DNA from: Volvox africanus
Lineage: Eukaryota > Chlorophyta > Chlorophyceae > Chlamydomonadales > Volvocaceae
NCBI GenBank assembly: GCA_030268105.1
Contig: BSDZ01000013.1
Span: 3,577,001 to 3,641,000, forward strand
Direction of reading: 5' to 3'
Length of the DNA stretch: 64,000 nt
In this document: one piece after another, positions 24,901 to 36,313 of the stretch
Layout of the letters: every line of letters begins with the position of its first letter
How positions within the stretch are numbered: position 1 is the first letter of the stretch
Notes under the pieces: generated by a model
Seen by the model: only the letters and a program-made list of their open reading frames with translations
Told to the model about the DNA's origin: nothing
Databases searched by the model: none
Made by a program: the position numbers and the translations under genes

Positions 24901-27497
24901 GTGTGATGCGGCCTGCGTTCTGCGAACCGGGGAAAGGGAGCAAGGGGTTGTGAGGCGGCTTGGCCACAGCTTCAGGTACTGTTTCATATTGGGCGGCCTG
25001 CAATGTTGCTCGTCTGTCGTTGCTGTATTGGCTCGTTGTTGTATTGGCTGCAAGGGAGGGAGACGCCGGGGGTCGTGGCGTAGACCATGTGCGGATGTGG
25101 AAGGAATGTCTGACCCTCGAGTGGGAAATGGTCGGATCGGGGACAGTGCACAGTGGGCATTACGACCATTTCCATGCGACCGATCTCACCTCCCACTACC
25201 ATCACACCGACACCAAGAACCAACGCAGCTCCCGCGGCACCAACCGAGAATCTCACTGCAGTATACTTGCATCGCTTACGTCGAACTTCTAGTCGAGACT
25301 ACAAGACTTCTAGTCTTCTAGTCGACCTTCTCTCCACATAATTCCTTAACATGTTATATCTTCCGCCACTTCGTCATCCGTCTACATTTACTTTGGCCGG
25401 ATGTCCACCACCGGGTTGCCCTCCGTCCCTCGGCAGCTGTCTGCCTTCCCTTCACGTTCTCTGCAGCGCCATAGTTGCGACCTACACCGACTTGCTTCTG
25501 CTTGGAAATCAGCCTGGCATCGATTGGTGCTTGACGTTCAAGGGGCACCTCCACCACAGGAGCCCGGACTCTTCTCAGATTTGGTGCAGGCGCTCTACAA
25601 GGCCTGGGTGAGGGTATGCGAACGCGCCACTACCTGCAAAAGAGGAAAGCAACTTCTATCGCCGCCGAGCCCACCTGACCCATCATCGCACGGTGCCGAG
25701 CCGCCATTACAGCCCGTCCCTCTGTGTGGTTCCGGCCGAAGGGCGGGCACTGCGGACATCTCCGAGCCTAGGGGCGCCTGCCATACGTCGGAAGGCGTGG
25801 CGAGAGATATCGCATTGAGACGGGAGAAGCTGTCACCCAACCAGCAACGGCAGCAGGGCCGGCCGCGGCCTGCATCTGCCGTGAAGGGCGTCGGCAACGA
25901 CGAGGAGATACCGTACGAGCCATTGCTCGTCATTCTGGGCTATTCAAGCAGCGAAGAGAGCAGTGAGGAAGTTGACCACGACTCGAGCGAAGTGGACGTC
26001 GAAAGAGAAGATGACAGCGCCAATACTAGTGACGACGATGATGCAGACAGATGGGATGGCGACGAGGCTGATGATGAAGACAGACGTGGCAAAGTAGACG
26101 GTGGTGACAATACCGATGTGGGGAGTTTTCACGACAAGTTCAATGTTGCTGACACATCACAGCGGAGAAATTTACAGCAAGAGAAGCACCAGCAACAGTC
26201 ACCGCTGCCACCGCTGCCACCGCAGCAGCAGCAAAAGCAGCAGACGCACGGCAAGAGACGGTCGATGCTGGTAAGCAGCTTAAGATCTGTGCCTGCCGTC
26301 CCAAGCGCTGGAAATGCACGATTGGGTATGACGGAGAGGCCCCTGGCCGCGATGACGACTGACACGGGATTAGATCTGCCTCCTGCTCTGCCGCCGAGGA
26401 CCACCCCATCGGTGGATGTTAATGTCTATATCGCGGCAGGCAAGCGGCGCCGGATTACGCCTGCAGCCTTAGTAACCACCGCAAAAGCCAATTGCAACAA
26501 GGCAATGACCACGATAAGCGTTGACCCGATACATCACGCTGGCGCCGTACAGAAGCAGTCCGTCTCTGCTGGGGCAACAGCCGACGCCGTGAACCCCAGC
26601 ACCACCATGGCTGCCGCCACCATCGAGAGCCGCCATAAGCGGCGCAGCAAGACGTCGGTATCTGAGGCAACTGCACCGGTGGATGAGGATGCGGACGGTA
26701 ATGCCGCCACTCGGGGCACGGGGGTGCCGTCGGCCCCAGCCATGGACACGAAGCGCCGCCGCCGCAAGCATGACAGCGCCAGGAGGGCGACGCAGGAGGA
26801 GGCAGGGAAGAGGTCGTCTGCTCGAAGGCGACGCAAGAAGACAAGGCAACGGTCGTCTCGGAACCCCTTCATTGCCGCATGCCTCAAGGAGACCGAAAAC
26901 CGGTCTTCAGGTACGCCCGTAGGCCTGACCAGCGGCAGCAGTCCCTGGAAACCGCAATGTCGGGGTGGGTTTGGCCACGACCCCTGGCACCAGCATGGGC
27001 TTGGGCTTCCGTAGCGTGAACCACACTCATACACATGGTATGGGTTTTAGGGTTTAGTTAGTTTGCATTTGCTCAGTAAGAAATATTCTCGTAGGTATAG
27101 GAGTGGTGGGCCTAGGTGAAGCATCATGAGGGCATCGGTCGCATAAGGCCCAGCGTCTGTTTGGGTTTGGACAGGTGACATAAGGTCCATACGGGCTGAG
27201 ATGCTCTGCTTTTGAGTATGCAATCCAACAGGGTCGGGTTGTCATAGTGTATATCAGGTTGAATGACTCCTTTTGTATCTTTCCTGCTCCGAAGCCCCTC
27301 GTCTTTATCGACATGCAATGCAATTAATGCAACGAATGCCAACATGCTTGCCTCTTTTGACCCTTTCAGACACTGACGGCGGCTGGTCGGACCTGGAGGA
27401 CTTCCTCGTGTGCCAGCCGGAGCGTGACTACTCAGCTTTCTTGTCGAAAAAGCACTACTACGCGGCCGACGAGGACTCGGAGAAGGACTGGAGCTAA
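12969..27497 (+). CDS. Giant multi-exon gene, ~2,913-aa alpha-helical protein with acidic/basic C-terminal tail
   Basis: Sixteen exons with compatible phases: 12969-13208, 13505-13940, 14175-14208, 14285-14673, 15051-15857, 16236-17110, 17237-17542, 18130-18319, 18591-19906, 20170-20651, 21089-22525, 22873-23083, 23391-23600, 24583-24789, 25437-26910 and 27370-27497. They sum to 8,742 nt, divisible by three. Translation starts at MAGRTEVPAKDMQSFL; an in-frame ATG at 12924 is an alternative. The body is made of Leu/Ala-rich amphipathic helices (e.g. VLAALIAILARAPEAIALVV) broken by Gly/Pro/Gln inserts, as in ARM/HEAT-type scaffolds. The tail has a long Asp/Glu/Ser run, then Lys/Arg clusters, and ends GGWSDLEDFLVC...KDWS. 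Such tails are common in nuclear or nucleolar proteins. I do not recognise the family. Exons six (16236-17110) and eleven (21089-22525) each contain stretches where another frame looks more protein-like, so small introns or errors may be hidden there. The 34-nt exon three and the GCA|GTGCGG donor at 23600 are the weakest junctions. Confidence 0.6.
14705..14740. repeat. AT-rich tandem repeat near a donor site
   Basis: Repeats of the form AGATTATATATATA / AGATATTATATATA occur just after exon 4 of the giant gene, inside the intron. No function is suggested. Confidence 0.4.
17135..17161. repeat. Perfect 11-bp hairpin in an intron
   Basis: GCTAATGCAGC, a five-base loop, then GCTGCATTAGC. It lies between exons 6 and 7 of the giant gene, 25 nt after the donor. 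It may be chance or a small structured element. Confidence 0.5.
25437..26910 (+). CDS. Exon 15 of the giant gene: disordered acidic then basic tail
   Basis: This 1,474-nt exon begins after CGGCAG in phase 0, directly following exon 14 (which ends ...VTEQ). It starts with helices (HRLASAWKSAWHRLVLDVQG, ALYKAWVRVCERATTCKRG). It then turns into an acidic stretch around 25930-26120 (SSSEESSEEVDHDSSEVD), poly-Gln/Pro near 26190-26250, and several Lys/Arg clusters near 26640-26870 (TKRRRRKHDSARR, SSARRRRKKTRQRSS). The basic blocks could act as nuclear localisation signals; that is inference. It ends TCTTCAG|GTACGC in phase 1. Confidence 0.7.
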
Positions 27498-28817
27498 AAC
27501 ATGGATATTGTTAATAGAAGGAAGACGGCGTACATCCGTGCGAGGTGCACAGATGGCTACTGGTTTCCTTCTTATTCACACACAGACAGACCTTCGCGCA
27601 CATCTGAAGGGTTGGTCGCTGGGTTTATTTGAACATGAACCTGGACCATGATGGAACCTGGATCAGGACCTGGATCTTGGTTTGGGCGCGTGAGGAGATG
27701 GTCAGCATTTACACCATACCGCAAGTATCGCATGTCACTTCTGACTGTTGCCCGGTGGCCCGGTGAAAGTGACCCAAGAGGGTCCAAACATCATGTGGCT
27801 GTTGATTCTGAATCGGCCGGGACTCTGCGGGTTAAGCAGTTGGGAGCCTCACACGATGAGCGCACGGGAGTGCATTCTAAGGGAGTGTGGACAAGGGGAA
27901 GGGCTCGGAGGGCAAAGTGCCGTGTCCCATCCGGCTGCTGTCCGAAGCAGAGTGACCTTAACGCCACATCATGATACCGGAAAATACGGTGCCTGACGCC
28001 GTAGATTTTCAAGGCCTGCCCCTACTGTTCCGAGTACGTGTTCTTGCGGCGCAGTACAATTTCAGCACTAGCTGCGGCCCTGCTGTACTGGTAACGCGCT
28101 CGGCAGGCCAACTGTATACAAATGCATACGCGTTGACTAATCGCTTGGGATTGCCAGGAGGGAAATTGGACCTTTGGTGCCTTTTTCAATTGGACCGTTG
28201 TGGCGACCATGTTTGGACTTTATTTGAGCTGCGTTCTTTTCACCACAGTTTTCAATGTGAATGCGTAGCCTTTCCAGCCATCGCTTTGGGATATGTGTTT
28301 TGCCAGCGTTTAACGAAACGTACTTGCGGAGACAAACGATCTACGCTGCAGGTGGTTCGCGGCTGTCGATGTTCCGAACAGGCTGTTTGGTTAGCCGTTA
28401 TTTACTTTGGTCCGGCAGGTTCTACCCGTTGATAGTTCTTCGGCTGCCATGGGCACTACAAGTTGGCTCTTTGACGTGTACAGACAGTCTAAAATTGGAT
28501 GGATTAAAACGTTTTGTAGTTTTATATGTGACCAATCGCTTGGTGCAAATCAGGTGCATATGAACGAGACGGTGTAGAAGAGTCGTCGCCCGTTGTCGAT
28601 AGTGGAGTGGCTTTCCCATGCACGTTTTCGTGGGCAGGTAGGCACTGATCAGAGGTATGTATGACCATTACATGTACAGCATAACATGAGCGGTTTTCCC
28701 GTTGCAAACTGCACCGTTACATGCCAGGAGCCAGATGCCAGTGGCATCATGCCACTCCTTGCATGTCGTCGTCAGTTATACATGTTGTATTCATTGAGCT
28801 CTTAGTTACCCAACAAG
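27498..28817. other. Intergenic region between the giant gene and the DUF1995 gene
   Basis: It holds the 3' flank of the giant gene and the upstream region of the DUF1995 gene. A 153-codon plus-strand frame at 27971-28432 starts with ATG but has a Cys-rich, unremarkable translation and no splice partners, so I do not call it a gene. No TGTAA was found in this stretch. Confidence 0.4.
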
Positions 28818-31800
28818 ATGAAATCGATGACATGTCACAATACACGTTTTGGACCCAGCGCGCAGGCGCATACGACTAGCAGGCATGCGATTCCTGTCGG
28901 GTCGCAGCATTTCCTGATGCGCTATGCAAAGCTTTCCTTACAAACTCATGGTAATTTCATCACCGGACGATTTTGCTCATCGCCACAGCGTCGGATAGGT
29001 GCATGGGCGACCACCGACGAGAATGTAGCGCAGTTTGACGTGGATGTATTAGCGGCTTCTCAGGGGATTGTGGAGGATCTTGGGCCGCGCGATGACGACG
29101 TAAGTGATAGACCTCCAACGTGCTTGCACAAAGTTTAGCTTTAAACGCGCTGGCCAAGCACATGATTGCAACGCAACATCCATACATAACGTATATTCAG
29201 GTTCTTCCTAACAGCCTCGCGGACTCGATTGATGAGGCAGCGAAGGCGACGGCCGAAGCCATTCAACGCGGGAGCAATCGTTGCCAGGTAACACATTGAG
29301 AGAAGCAAGATAAGAGGTATGCTTGTAGGAGTTCATCGTCATTGGCAGTCTCGTTGATAAAGATCATCATTGTTCTTATTTTGGCCTCCGAAGTTTCTCT
29401 GTTTTGGAGGTTCATCATTCCCTCTCCACCCAATTGTCCCCCTGAACCCCTTCCACCCTTTTGTCCCGCTTGATTATCGGCCGATTAGGTGGAGTTGCAT
29501 CTACCCGAGTTCTGGGACCCCATCTCCGGGCCTATCTTCCCCAACCGCGGGGACCAGGACCGCTTCTGGCGCATGACCCGGAGGTTCCTGGAGCAGCTGG
29601 GAATTGCACTCAACTCGAACGGCTACATCAAGGCGGTAGGTATGATAAAGGGAAGCGGCTGCTGTTGCAAAGAAGTGTGAGCCGACGAGCTGCCGGAGGA
29701 GCTTTCCAGCCGCAGCTTGTCGTGGTCTCCCGCTGAGGGCCCATGTAACTATCCATGTATCAGGTCCTGTACCTGGCCTTGGCTCCGGGCAGTGGCGCTG
29801 TTGCGATGTTGGTGGGGCTGTTGTTGGTGCCATGGCTAAGGCTGAGAGGTGGATTACTCGGACCTGATGAGGCTGAGCCTAGCTTGGGTCCATCGAGGCT
29901 CGTTGGAGGCCTACCACGTCATCATCATCATTGTCGTGGTCGTCATAGTCACCGTCATCGTCGTCACCATCATCATCGTCATGCTGAGAAGTTCGTTTCC
30001 GTGCCGGGGCCTCTGCGCATGTGCATGTGGCCATACCGCCCCGCAGGTGTATCCGGACGCGGGTGTGGCGGCCATGTTGAGCCACCAGTGGCAGGACCGT
30101 GCCTTCAACATCGCCTCGTTGAATGACCGGAGGTGAGCTGAGGGGTGGCGGGTTGTCATCTCCGTCAGTAATGTGAATGTGGAAGCTCACTCTGCCTGGA
30201 GCCGCGCTGTGCAGGGGCCGGCGGGACGATCCCCGGTTCGTTCACTGTTTGCTTGTCGGTCGACTGCCCCTCTGGCCTAACCGCGTTCGTGCTTTTTTAA
30301 AACTGCCTGCCTCACCTCATGCATCACATTCGTGCATTCATTGAATTCCCGTCTTAACACTGATTATCTCGCACCTTCTTTCGCTGTTCGTTTGCTTTCT
30401 CCCTGTCCCTGTCCCTGTCCCCTGTCCCCGTCCCCTGTGTCTTCTGCACCATCCCGAACTCTCCTTCACCCTTTTCCCTTCTCCTTCACCCTTTTCCCTT
30501 CTCCTTCACCCTTAGCCAATTCCTAGGAGAAGAAATAGTTATAATGCAAAAATAGTCGAAGGATTACTGCCCATCCTGACCCTGCGCCCCCCCATGCCGC
30601 GCCCCGCTATACACCCGCTCACCAGACCGGTGGACTCCGACGATGAACTCGTAGTGATCGCGTGTGTCGACCCGCCCGGGGCTGAGGACTGCATCCGAGT
30701 GGTGGGTGCATGTGCTGTCACTCTTTCGGCAATGTGAGAGAGGTGCCGATGCGATATAGTAATCAACTGCATGTGAGTGCTTCGAGGAAGATGGTGTGTG
30801 TTGCGTTCCCTCGTATGCACACGGCGGATCAGAGCCCAATCCGGAAATCCCCGATCCGACCCGTGGGAGATCCGAGTCGCGGGCAAGGCATCCCTCCTGA
30901 CCGAGCATACACTGCTTTCACCAGGGACCTCACCTCCAGGTTGCCTAGGCGGTCCAAGAGGGGCGTCTGCGTGGCGGGCGCGTGCTGGCATCCTTAGCGA
31001 GCTTAGTCGTAGTGGTCCTGTAGTTGTGAGGGCCCCATCCCAAAGAAGGGGGCGTCTCCGAATGGACGAAATTGGTCATTTCGTCACTTACGCCCAGTTA
31101 CGCCCCCAGGGCGAGGGTCTGTGAGCCCGTGGTGGAGGGTTGTGCTCTTGGCCTACGGGGTCCCCCAGCTAGGCCAACCAAGCTGGTTGGTTAGGGAAAG
31201 GCAGTTAAGCAAGAGGGAAAAACAGGATGGATACTCCAACGTGCTGCCAACGTGTGATGTCCGCGAGGAAGTGCACGCAAGCCCGTAACCAATTAGCCAA
31301 AGAAGAGCGCGTGCACGGCTCGTTTGCTCTCCATGGCGGCTTTGCCAGCTAACTGTTGGTTTTGCTCAACAGAAGCTGTTGACAGCACTGCAAGTACAGT
31401 GGCATTCCCAGAAGTATCCAGTGCAGATGATGATGATGATGATGATGATGTAAGGTTCGGGAATCGCCCAAGCACCCATCCCAAGTTCTCATCCACAACC
31501 CCGCTTGTAACATTGCTGCCGCCACGTCATCTGCTGTACTCAGGTGCGGCAGATCCGCGAGCAGGACGAGCAAGCGGGGGTGCTGGACCGCCCCATCGTG
31601 CTGTTCAACCAGCGCATGTCAAGGTGGGGGTTCAAAGTTGAGGTGTAGGATGATGTTTGATGGATGGAGTCTCTCCTTCCTTTTCGCCGGAGGGACCTGG
31701 CATCTGCCGATCCATAAGTAGGGTACCTACACCCACCCCTCGATGTGCGCTGCTTATTGGCCATTGCTACCTTTGCCGTTCCATCGCTGTCTTCAGAGCC

Positions 31801-33710
31801 AAATGGGGGTTCAGTGGGAATACACACACACTTAGATACACACATGTATATATAATTTGCATATAAATGCACTGACTGGTTCTACTCTTCATCCTCCCTG
31901 CTGCTTCCGCGACAAATTGTCTGGATTGCCCAATCGTGTGCCGCCCTGCTCCTGGTCCTGCTATGTGCAGCGGCGATGTGGGTCTGGGCCTCAACGCCCG
32001 CCGTATCCGGAATGAGTTCCTCAAGAACTTCGTGGTGACGTACAGTCTAAGGCCTATCGGAGATATTGGCACCGTATTCCGTCGGTACCCCGGGCAGTGG
32101 AAGGTAGGACGGGTTGGACGCAGTCGCCACATGGCGCCATGATATGTATCTGTATCTGCGCCCTGGCCCCTTGTTCAGCTCGTCGTTCCCCGTCTGTCTG
32201 TCTGTCCAGGTGTTTGTGGAAGAAGAGAACATGCCCGGTCGCTACAGGTTGATCAAGGAGTCGCCAGCTCGGCCGCAAGGTGGGGAGGCAGCAAGGCAGG
32301 CCGAGCGGAAAGGGAGGGATGTGTTAAGCAAGAGCTCCGTGCACAGGAATCCACGGGGGCTTAGTACTTGTCGAAATCTGGGATAGCCTGTTGTCAGATA
32401 GGTGCAAGGTGGACTCTCGCTGACACAACATCCAGAAAGGAAAATGGTTAAAGCAGATTAAGTACCAAAACTGCAGCAATATAATATAAGGAGAACAAAA
32501 ACACACTCGCAATCAGAAACGCACAGCAATAACGGGGAAGTCAGATATCAGAGGGTTAGGTCACGTCCTAGGTTCAGACAGGCGGCCCAGGTAAGGCCAG
32601 TGCGGGCAAAGGGAATAGACAGGTATGGCAAGACCGAAGGGCAGTGGAGCTCAATCAACAGAGCCCACCAGCAGGAAAATGGAAGAGGAACTGGAAAGGC
32701 GGGATCAGAGGACAGCTGGGTAATGCCGCCGCGGTTGGGACGAGGATAGGTAGGTAGATAGGTAGGTAGCAGGGTAGGTAGGAAGAGAGAAGGTTGAAAT
32801 GGCGTATGCGCTTGAGTGTGGGATGGTGTGGGCATGCTCATAGGAGGTGCTGGATTTTTGTGGAATGAGATGATGCATCAAATGGTTGGCGGTGCGTCAT
32901 GGATGAGGACGGGGAGGCGTGATCGCGTGGGCGGAGCGCTGAGAGAAGCGGGGGAAGATGCTGCCAGATGTGTCACCATGGAGGCTGCTGGATGTGTTGG
33001 GCCGACGAGCGGAGTGGGACGCAGATGCAGGAGCGTCGGCGGTAGATGCGTACGCAACCTTTAGACGTTGTCATGTTGGTGTGTCAGACATCTGTGGTGA
33101 GTGCTTTCCGTTCGCACACCGCCCAAAGACCACCTCTCTACTACTAAGCCTGTTCTTGCGCGATCATGTTGACAAGCTTATTATGCGAGCCAAGGAGGCC
33201 GCATGGAGGCAAACTGATCCACGTCCACGTCCTTCCCCGAAAGCTCATACCAGTCCTTACGAGCCCTGTCCAACCAGCCCATGAAATGGAAACTTACCCG
33301 ATACATGTTCCACTTGTTCTACCTTGACCTCAAATTGTCTGCAGCCAAAGTTTGTCCCAACCCCTCGCAGGTCGCCGTCCCACGTTTGCCCCTCTCCGCA
33401 TGACCGTTAAGCCCATTGCCAGGTCTTCGCAGTGTTTTCGCCCCCAACCCTAATCGCGTCACGCCTAAGTTCAAGTCCAACCACGCCCTCTCAACCTTCC
33501 ATTCATCCACAAATACACGCCTCATGCCCTCATCGCACACTGCTCTTCACCCCAGGTGAGGCGCTGGACTTCATGATTCGAGAGGCCTTGTTGGGACCTC
33601 AGCAGCAGGGGGTCGCGGGGGACGGTGAGGCGCCAAAGCCCTCCCTTATGGAGCAGCTATCTCGCACCATAACCTCTCTCAACTACTTCATGAAGTCACT
33701 CAAGAACTGA
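28818..33710 (+). CDS. DUF1995 (LPA3-like) domain protein, 9 exons
   Basis: Exons: 28818-29099, 29201-29287, 29489-29635, 30047-30132, 30626-30701, 31544-31623, 31971-32103, 32210-32279 and 33556-33710. All phases close and the total is 1,116 nt (371 aa). The first 40 or so residues (His, Arg, Ser, Thr-rich, few acids) suggest a plastid transit peptide. The remainder follows DUF1995: LPNSLADSIDEAAKATAEA, VELHLPEFWDP, VYPDAGVAAMLSHQW, DDELVVIACVDPPG, DRPIVLFNQRMS, SGDVGLGLNARRIRNEFLKN, RRYPGQWKVFVEE and a C-terminal NYFMKSLKN. DUF1995 proteins are plastid or cyanobacterial proteins; the plant member LPA3 is linked to photosystem II assembly, but this one cannot be assigned to that role from sequence alone. 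A TGTAA signal follows about 140 nt after the stop. Confidence 0.88.
29923..29985 (+). repeat. Imperfect (CAT/CGT) trinucleotide microsatellite
   Basis: A run of CATCATCATCAT, CGTCGTCACC and related triplets lies inside intron 3 of the DUF1995 gene. A second run, (GAT)n, occurs at about 31425-31450 in intron 5. Confidence 0.6.
30400..30514 (+). repeat. Pyrimidine-rich tandem repeats in an intron
   Basis: A (CCCTGT)n-like tract is followed by nearly three copies of a 20-bp unit, CTCCTTCACCCTTTTCCCTT, starting at 30461. Both lie in intron 4 of the DUF1995 gene, upstream of the acceptor at 30625. Confidence 0.7.
32738..32785 (+). repeat. (GGTA)n-type microsatellite
   Basis: Repeats of TAGGTAGG/TAGATAGG lie in the long last intron of the DUF1995 gene (32280-33555). 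Confidence 0.6.
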
Positions 33711-33851
33711 ACGGATTGCCCGGAGCAAGTGCCTGCATTATCATGCAGTTGACCTCAGGGTACGGTTTGAGTGTTTAGAGGAGGCCGTGGCTTGCGCCTA
33801 AGAAGCTAGCCTGAGATTTTGTCCGTTATTTCTTGTGATTGGGTGAAGTTA

Positions 33852-33856
33852 TGTAA
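33852..33856 (+). terminator. TGTAA polyadenylation-type signal of the DUF1995 gene
   Basis: TGTAA lies 142 nt downstream of the TGA stop, at the distance expected for a green-algal 3' UTR. Confidence 0.45.
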
Positions 33857-34390
33857 CGGTAAGTTTGGGTGGCCGGTGCGGGTGGGAATGTGGTCGCTTT
33901 TGGAGGTGCAGACAGCCAGCCGCTTCGTGGTGGCGGCAGTGGTAGCCCAATACAGGCAGCTTGCACTTGTGGCCTAGACCAGAGGTAAAGGTGCGGCGAC
34001 GTGGCAGGAAGTGCGCGGCATTTACGGCGTGCTTGGAGGGATGGAATGGCAGGAGACAACAAACGCATGTACATGGACCCAGAGCATGTGCACGAGGAAA
34101 AAAACTGGCTTTTATGGGTTTCGGAGCTGGTACTTTCCCATCTCGGGTGTACTTGTTGACTCGGTAGTACGTAATACTGCAACAGCAATGGTGACCGCGA
34201 CACAGCGGTGGAGGTAGGGGGCGAGGCAGCAGCCGCAAAGGTGGCAGTGGAAGACAAGTGCGGAGGAATGGGTGTTGTCTGGGGTAATCAACTACATTTT
34301 TCGTAGATCACCCGCTGCTCATCACAACTGTAACGTCGGATGCTGTCTCTTGCAATCTATTACCTGAGACGTTGAGGATCGTCCGTGACA

Positions 34391-34482
34391 ACAGTTTGTT
34401 TCACCCTATCAACGTGCCCTAGATAGATAGATAAAAAAGATATAATAGATATAGGGCACGTTGATAGGGTGAAACAAACTGT
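34391..34482. repeat. Perfect 31-bp inverted repeat with AT-rich loop
   Basis: Arm one is 34391-34421, beginning ACAGTTTGTTTCACC. Arm two is 34452-34482, its exact reverse complement. The 30-nt loop is GATA/AT-rich. It lies in the intergenic region after the DUF1995 gene and just before a second, longer palindrome. Confidence 0.9.
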
Positions 34483-34509
34483 ATATATGTAAACAAACTA
34501 TATATATAT

Positions 34510-34720
34510 TCAAGCATGCACAGGGTCAGCTGTATCTAGTGGGGCCCATGGTGTGCGTGCGTATGCACCGGGTTAGGTTGATGATGCTTTGGATCCCACA
34601 TGCAGTACCCCAATATACATATATATATATATATATATATCAGCATCATCAACCTAACCCTGTGCATCCGCACGCACACCATGGGCCCCACTAGATACAG
34701 CTGACCCTGTGCATGCTTGA
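34510..34720. repeat. 79-bp inverted repeat (two mismatches) around a (TA)n loop
   Basis: Arm one is 34510-34588, beginning TCAAGCATGCACAGG. Arm two is 34642-34720 and ends with the reverse complement of that. The arms differ at two positions (near 34562 and 34569). The 53-nt spacer ends in a (TA)n run at about 34615-34640. Its structure is that of a foldback element or MITE, or of a cruciform-forming palindrome; no transposase is nearby. Confidence 0.9.
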
Positions 34721-36313
34721 ATGCGACACTCGTAAAATTTCACAGTTTCCTATTCTGATACTAGTATTACATTCAGTATTACCGGGGTGATGGTTATTGT
34801 GCCCACCAAAGCAATGGTTTCCAGCACTAGCGGTTTTATACTGGCAATGACGATGAGGATTCCCAGACGTTAAATCAAAATTTGACAGATTGATCTCTGC
34901 CTGACGGAATGAATACACTCAGGCAAAGACCGCAATACCTGAAGAATGGAAAGGGCGCGCAGGACCTACAGTCAAGCAATCAGTCTTGCCATTGTACGAC
35001 ATGCTCTGACCCGAGGTCACCTTCTCGACCGCACCCAGACCCAAAGAAAACACACACACACGCCCCTCCATTGCTTGCAACCCTTCTTCTGTCGCACACA
35101 TATTCCCACTGATTCTTGTAATGCAATTTCAGTTGCATATGCTTCCGGCGAATGGATGGATTAAGCTGCGCACCGAAACGGCGGGCGGTATAAAGCCATG
35201 AATATCACAGCTTCGGGCAGCTTCAGACCAAATCGTACTACCACACGTAATGAATCGCGGTACGTTCTGTAATGAGTTTTCTGTAATGAAAGACACCTGC
35301 CCTCCGCAGGCATTCCGACGCTGTCTAGCCCAAAAATATTTTGAACCAGGCGCACAAGCTGGGTTTCACTTCAGGCACTGCACGGGTCCCCCCTGTAGCT
35401 ATCGCCCGGTACACATCACATATCCAAACTCGTCATGACAGCTTTCGTCCCCTTCTACTCCGCCGCCATGGATGGCGTGTATGCTGTTGTGTACCCACTG
35501 CCCACGTGCTATGTGCTAGCTTACGATAATCCACACTGTTGAAACCGAGATGCTGACAGCCAGTTTCGATGGCATATTCATGGAAATAATTAACATCAGC
35601 CATCCATCACTAACACACGGATCCTCAAGTGCGGTATGTTACTAGTTGAGATGCATTACAAGCTTCTCAACAGCAACATAACTTCTTTTGCTGTAAATGC
35701 ACGGTGCCAATATGAGGCTGTACGCCATGCCAAACGGCCTATGCATGCCTTCGCCTCTTTTCCGGCCCAGTTAATGTAATTCAATGGAAACTCGGCGGTG
35801 ATATGCGAACGTGATACGCACATCCCACGCCTCCTTAAATGTGACATCGCTGTGCATGCCATACAAGAAAAAGCGGCTCCAATGCAACAAGGTACCACTA
35901 CATATGCACCGTGTCCAGCGTAGGACGGGGATGCCTCAGCGCTCATACGAGGCGTCCACATGTTCTTTCTCAGTTCACATGTCCTCCTCACCACTATTAA
36001 ATTCTACACAGTTTCCCTCCCAACGCGCGCGCGCGCACACACACACACACACACTTACACAAAATAAAGGCCTATACTAGGGATTCGAACGTCATCATGC
36101 ACCATCCTGCGCAGATCTCTGCGCTCCAGCCCCACAGCCTAACAGCATACCTGCGTCCCCATCTCCCTCCGCCAGGTCCCAAGTTTTTGCCACTTCTCGT
36201 ACCTCGTGTGTTGTCCCCACATCCCATCTTGGCTGCAGTCCGGCAGCCAATCAGTGTTATCAGCCCCTCCCCATGGGCGCGCCCATTTCTGTGCTTGCCA
36301 CCATCCCACCTCC
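34721..36313. other. Intergenic stretch with CA/GC microsatellite
   Basis: No exon could be supported. A (GC)n(CA)n microsatellite lies at about 36025-36050. On the minus strand TGTAA (plus-strand 36055-36059) lies about 255 nt past the stop of the minus-strand coiled-coil gene and is a plausible polyadenylation signal for it. Confidence 0.45.

Noticed and set aside
27040..27060. Telomere-like GGGTTTTAGGG at the start of the last intron region
   Set aside because: Only one unit and a partial second; similar TTTTAG strings occur in other introns, so this is not an interstitial telomere.
27971..28432. 153-codon plus-strand frame starting with ATG
   Set aside because: Cys-rich unpatterned translation, no splice partners, no recognisable motif; likely chance in an intergenic region.
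36025..36050. Possible CRISPR-like or regulatory array
   Set aside because: It is a simple GC/CA dinucleotide microsatellite in a eukaryotic genome.
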